From: CAZZKJ01 sp964654695 | GTDB lineage: Bacteria > Krumholzibacteriota > Krumholzibacteriia > WVZY01 | Length of the DNA stretch: 5,986 bases | Direction of reading: 5' to 3' | Assembly: GCA_964654695.1 (NCBI GenBank) | Contig: CAZZKJ010000076.1 | Coordinates: forward strand, 1 to 5,986 | In this document: in pieces, positions 5,649-5,986 of the stretch | Layout of the letters: each line of letters begins with the position of its first letter | How positions within the stretch are numbered: position 1 is the first letter of the stretch | Made by a program: the position numbers and the translations under genes | Notes under the pieces: model-generated | What the model was told of the DNA's origin: nothing | The model's input: only the letters and a program-made list of their open reading frames with translations | The model's database searches: none

Positions 5649-5986
5649 ATGAACAGCCCGAAATTCTTTCGAAAGCTCCATCTGATCGTCCCTGTATGTA
5701 TGATTTTCGCAGCGGCCCTTCTGGCCGGATGCGGAAGCGACAGCCCCACGAGCACAGGCAATAACAATCAGCAAACATGGGATGACGCTGCCGGCTGGAT
5801 CGGTGTTTTCGCCGATCAAAACGGAACTGATTGCGGTCTGCAGGACAGCGGTACCGGCACGGTCACTTATTATGTTGTTCACGGCGGGTCCCAGGGCGCA
5901 ACCGCCGGGGAATTCAAAATCGAAACATCAGGCTTTACGGGTGTTTCCATGGGTCATGTTTCGCCTTTCCCCGCCGTTCTGGGAAA
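5649..5986 (+). CDS. Secreted lipoprotein of unknown function, N-terminal part (runs off the window)
   Basis: The frame opens at 5649 and is still open at the window edge, giving 112 complete codons. Residues 1-28 are a classical lipoprotein signal peptide: basic FFRKLH start, hydrophobic stretch LIVPVCMIFAAAL, and lipobox LAGC with lipidated Cys28. Residues after the Cys are Gly-Ser-Asp, followed by a polar linker (30-43) rich in Ser, Thr, Asn and Gln. The mature part begins WIGVFADQNGTDC (50-62), then TYYVVHGG (73-80), GATAGEF (83-89) and SPFPAVLG (105-112), a beta-rich pattern. From memory, short exported proteins in Eisenbacteria/Krumholzibacteria-like genomes have a similar layout (I-G-V-Y-A-D, GT-x-C, Y-V-V, GATA-x-F); no function is known to me. 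In a diderm it would probably sit in the outer membrane or periplasm. No partner gene is visible. Confidence 0.88.
   Translation, partial: MNSPKFFRKLHLIVPVCMIFAAALLAGCGSDSPTSTGNNNQQTWDDAAGWIGVFADQNGTDCGLQDSGTGTVTYYVVHGGSQGATAGEFKIETSGFTGVSMGHVSPFPAVLG

Noticed and set aside
5613..5882. 89-codon minus-strand open frame opposite the lipoprotein
   Set aside because: The plus strand carries a strong ribosome site, signal peptide and lipobox, so the minus frame is a shadow.

Overview
The window looks like chromosomal DNA from a Gram-negative-type bacterium of middling GC content. The evidence is a clear lipoprotein signal peptide, canonical AGGAGG-type ribosome binding sites, a tRNA gene with an encoded CCA end, and densely packed single genes on both strands. 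The secreted lipoprotein at the right edge resembles, from memory only, proteins common in FCB-related candidate phyla (Eisenbacteria/Krumholzibacteria-like lineages). That is a weak pointer and the phylum cannot be fixed from this sequence.

Layout from left to right: (1) 19-1494, plus strand, a 12-helix MFS transporter with POT-like features. (2) 1511-3562, minus strand, a complete three-part signalling protein: MASE1 membrane sensor, PAS domain and SpoIIE/RsbU-type PP2C phosphatase. It ends tail-to-tail with the transporter, 16 bp apart. (3) 3563-3784, a divergent promoter region with plausible -35/-10 pairs facing each way. (4) 3785-4972, plus strand, a saccharopine-dehydrogenase-superfamily oxidoreductase that looks most like lysine 6-dehydrogenase. 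(5) 4977-5052, minus strand, tRNA-Thr(CGT), whose 3' end lies 4 nt from the dehydrogenase stop. (6) 5053-5648, about 600 bp with no convincing gene, some foldable sequence and weak promoter candidates. (7) From 5649 past the right edge, plus strand, the first 112 codons of a lipoprotein of unknown function.

The genes do not form one operon: every neighbouring pair of annotated genes changes strand except across the long gap on the right. I see no mobile element, CRISPR array, toxin-antitoxin pair or defence cassette. The points most worth a second look are the orphan membrane-sensor phosphatase with no partner STAS or anti-sigma gene beside it, the dehydrogenase with a changed third glycine in its nucleotide-binding loop, the precursor tRNA whose leader can pair with its own CCA end, a 16-bp direct repeat read in two frames inside the phosphatase catalytic domain, and the uncharacterised lipoprotein.
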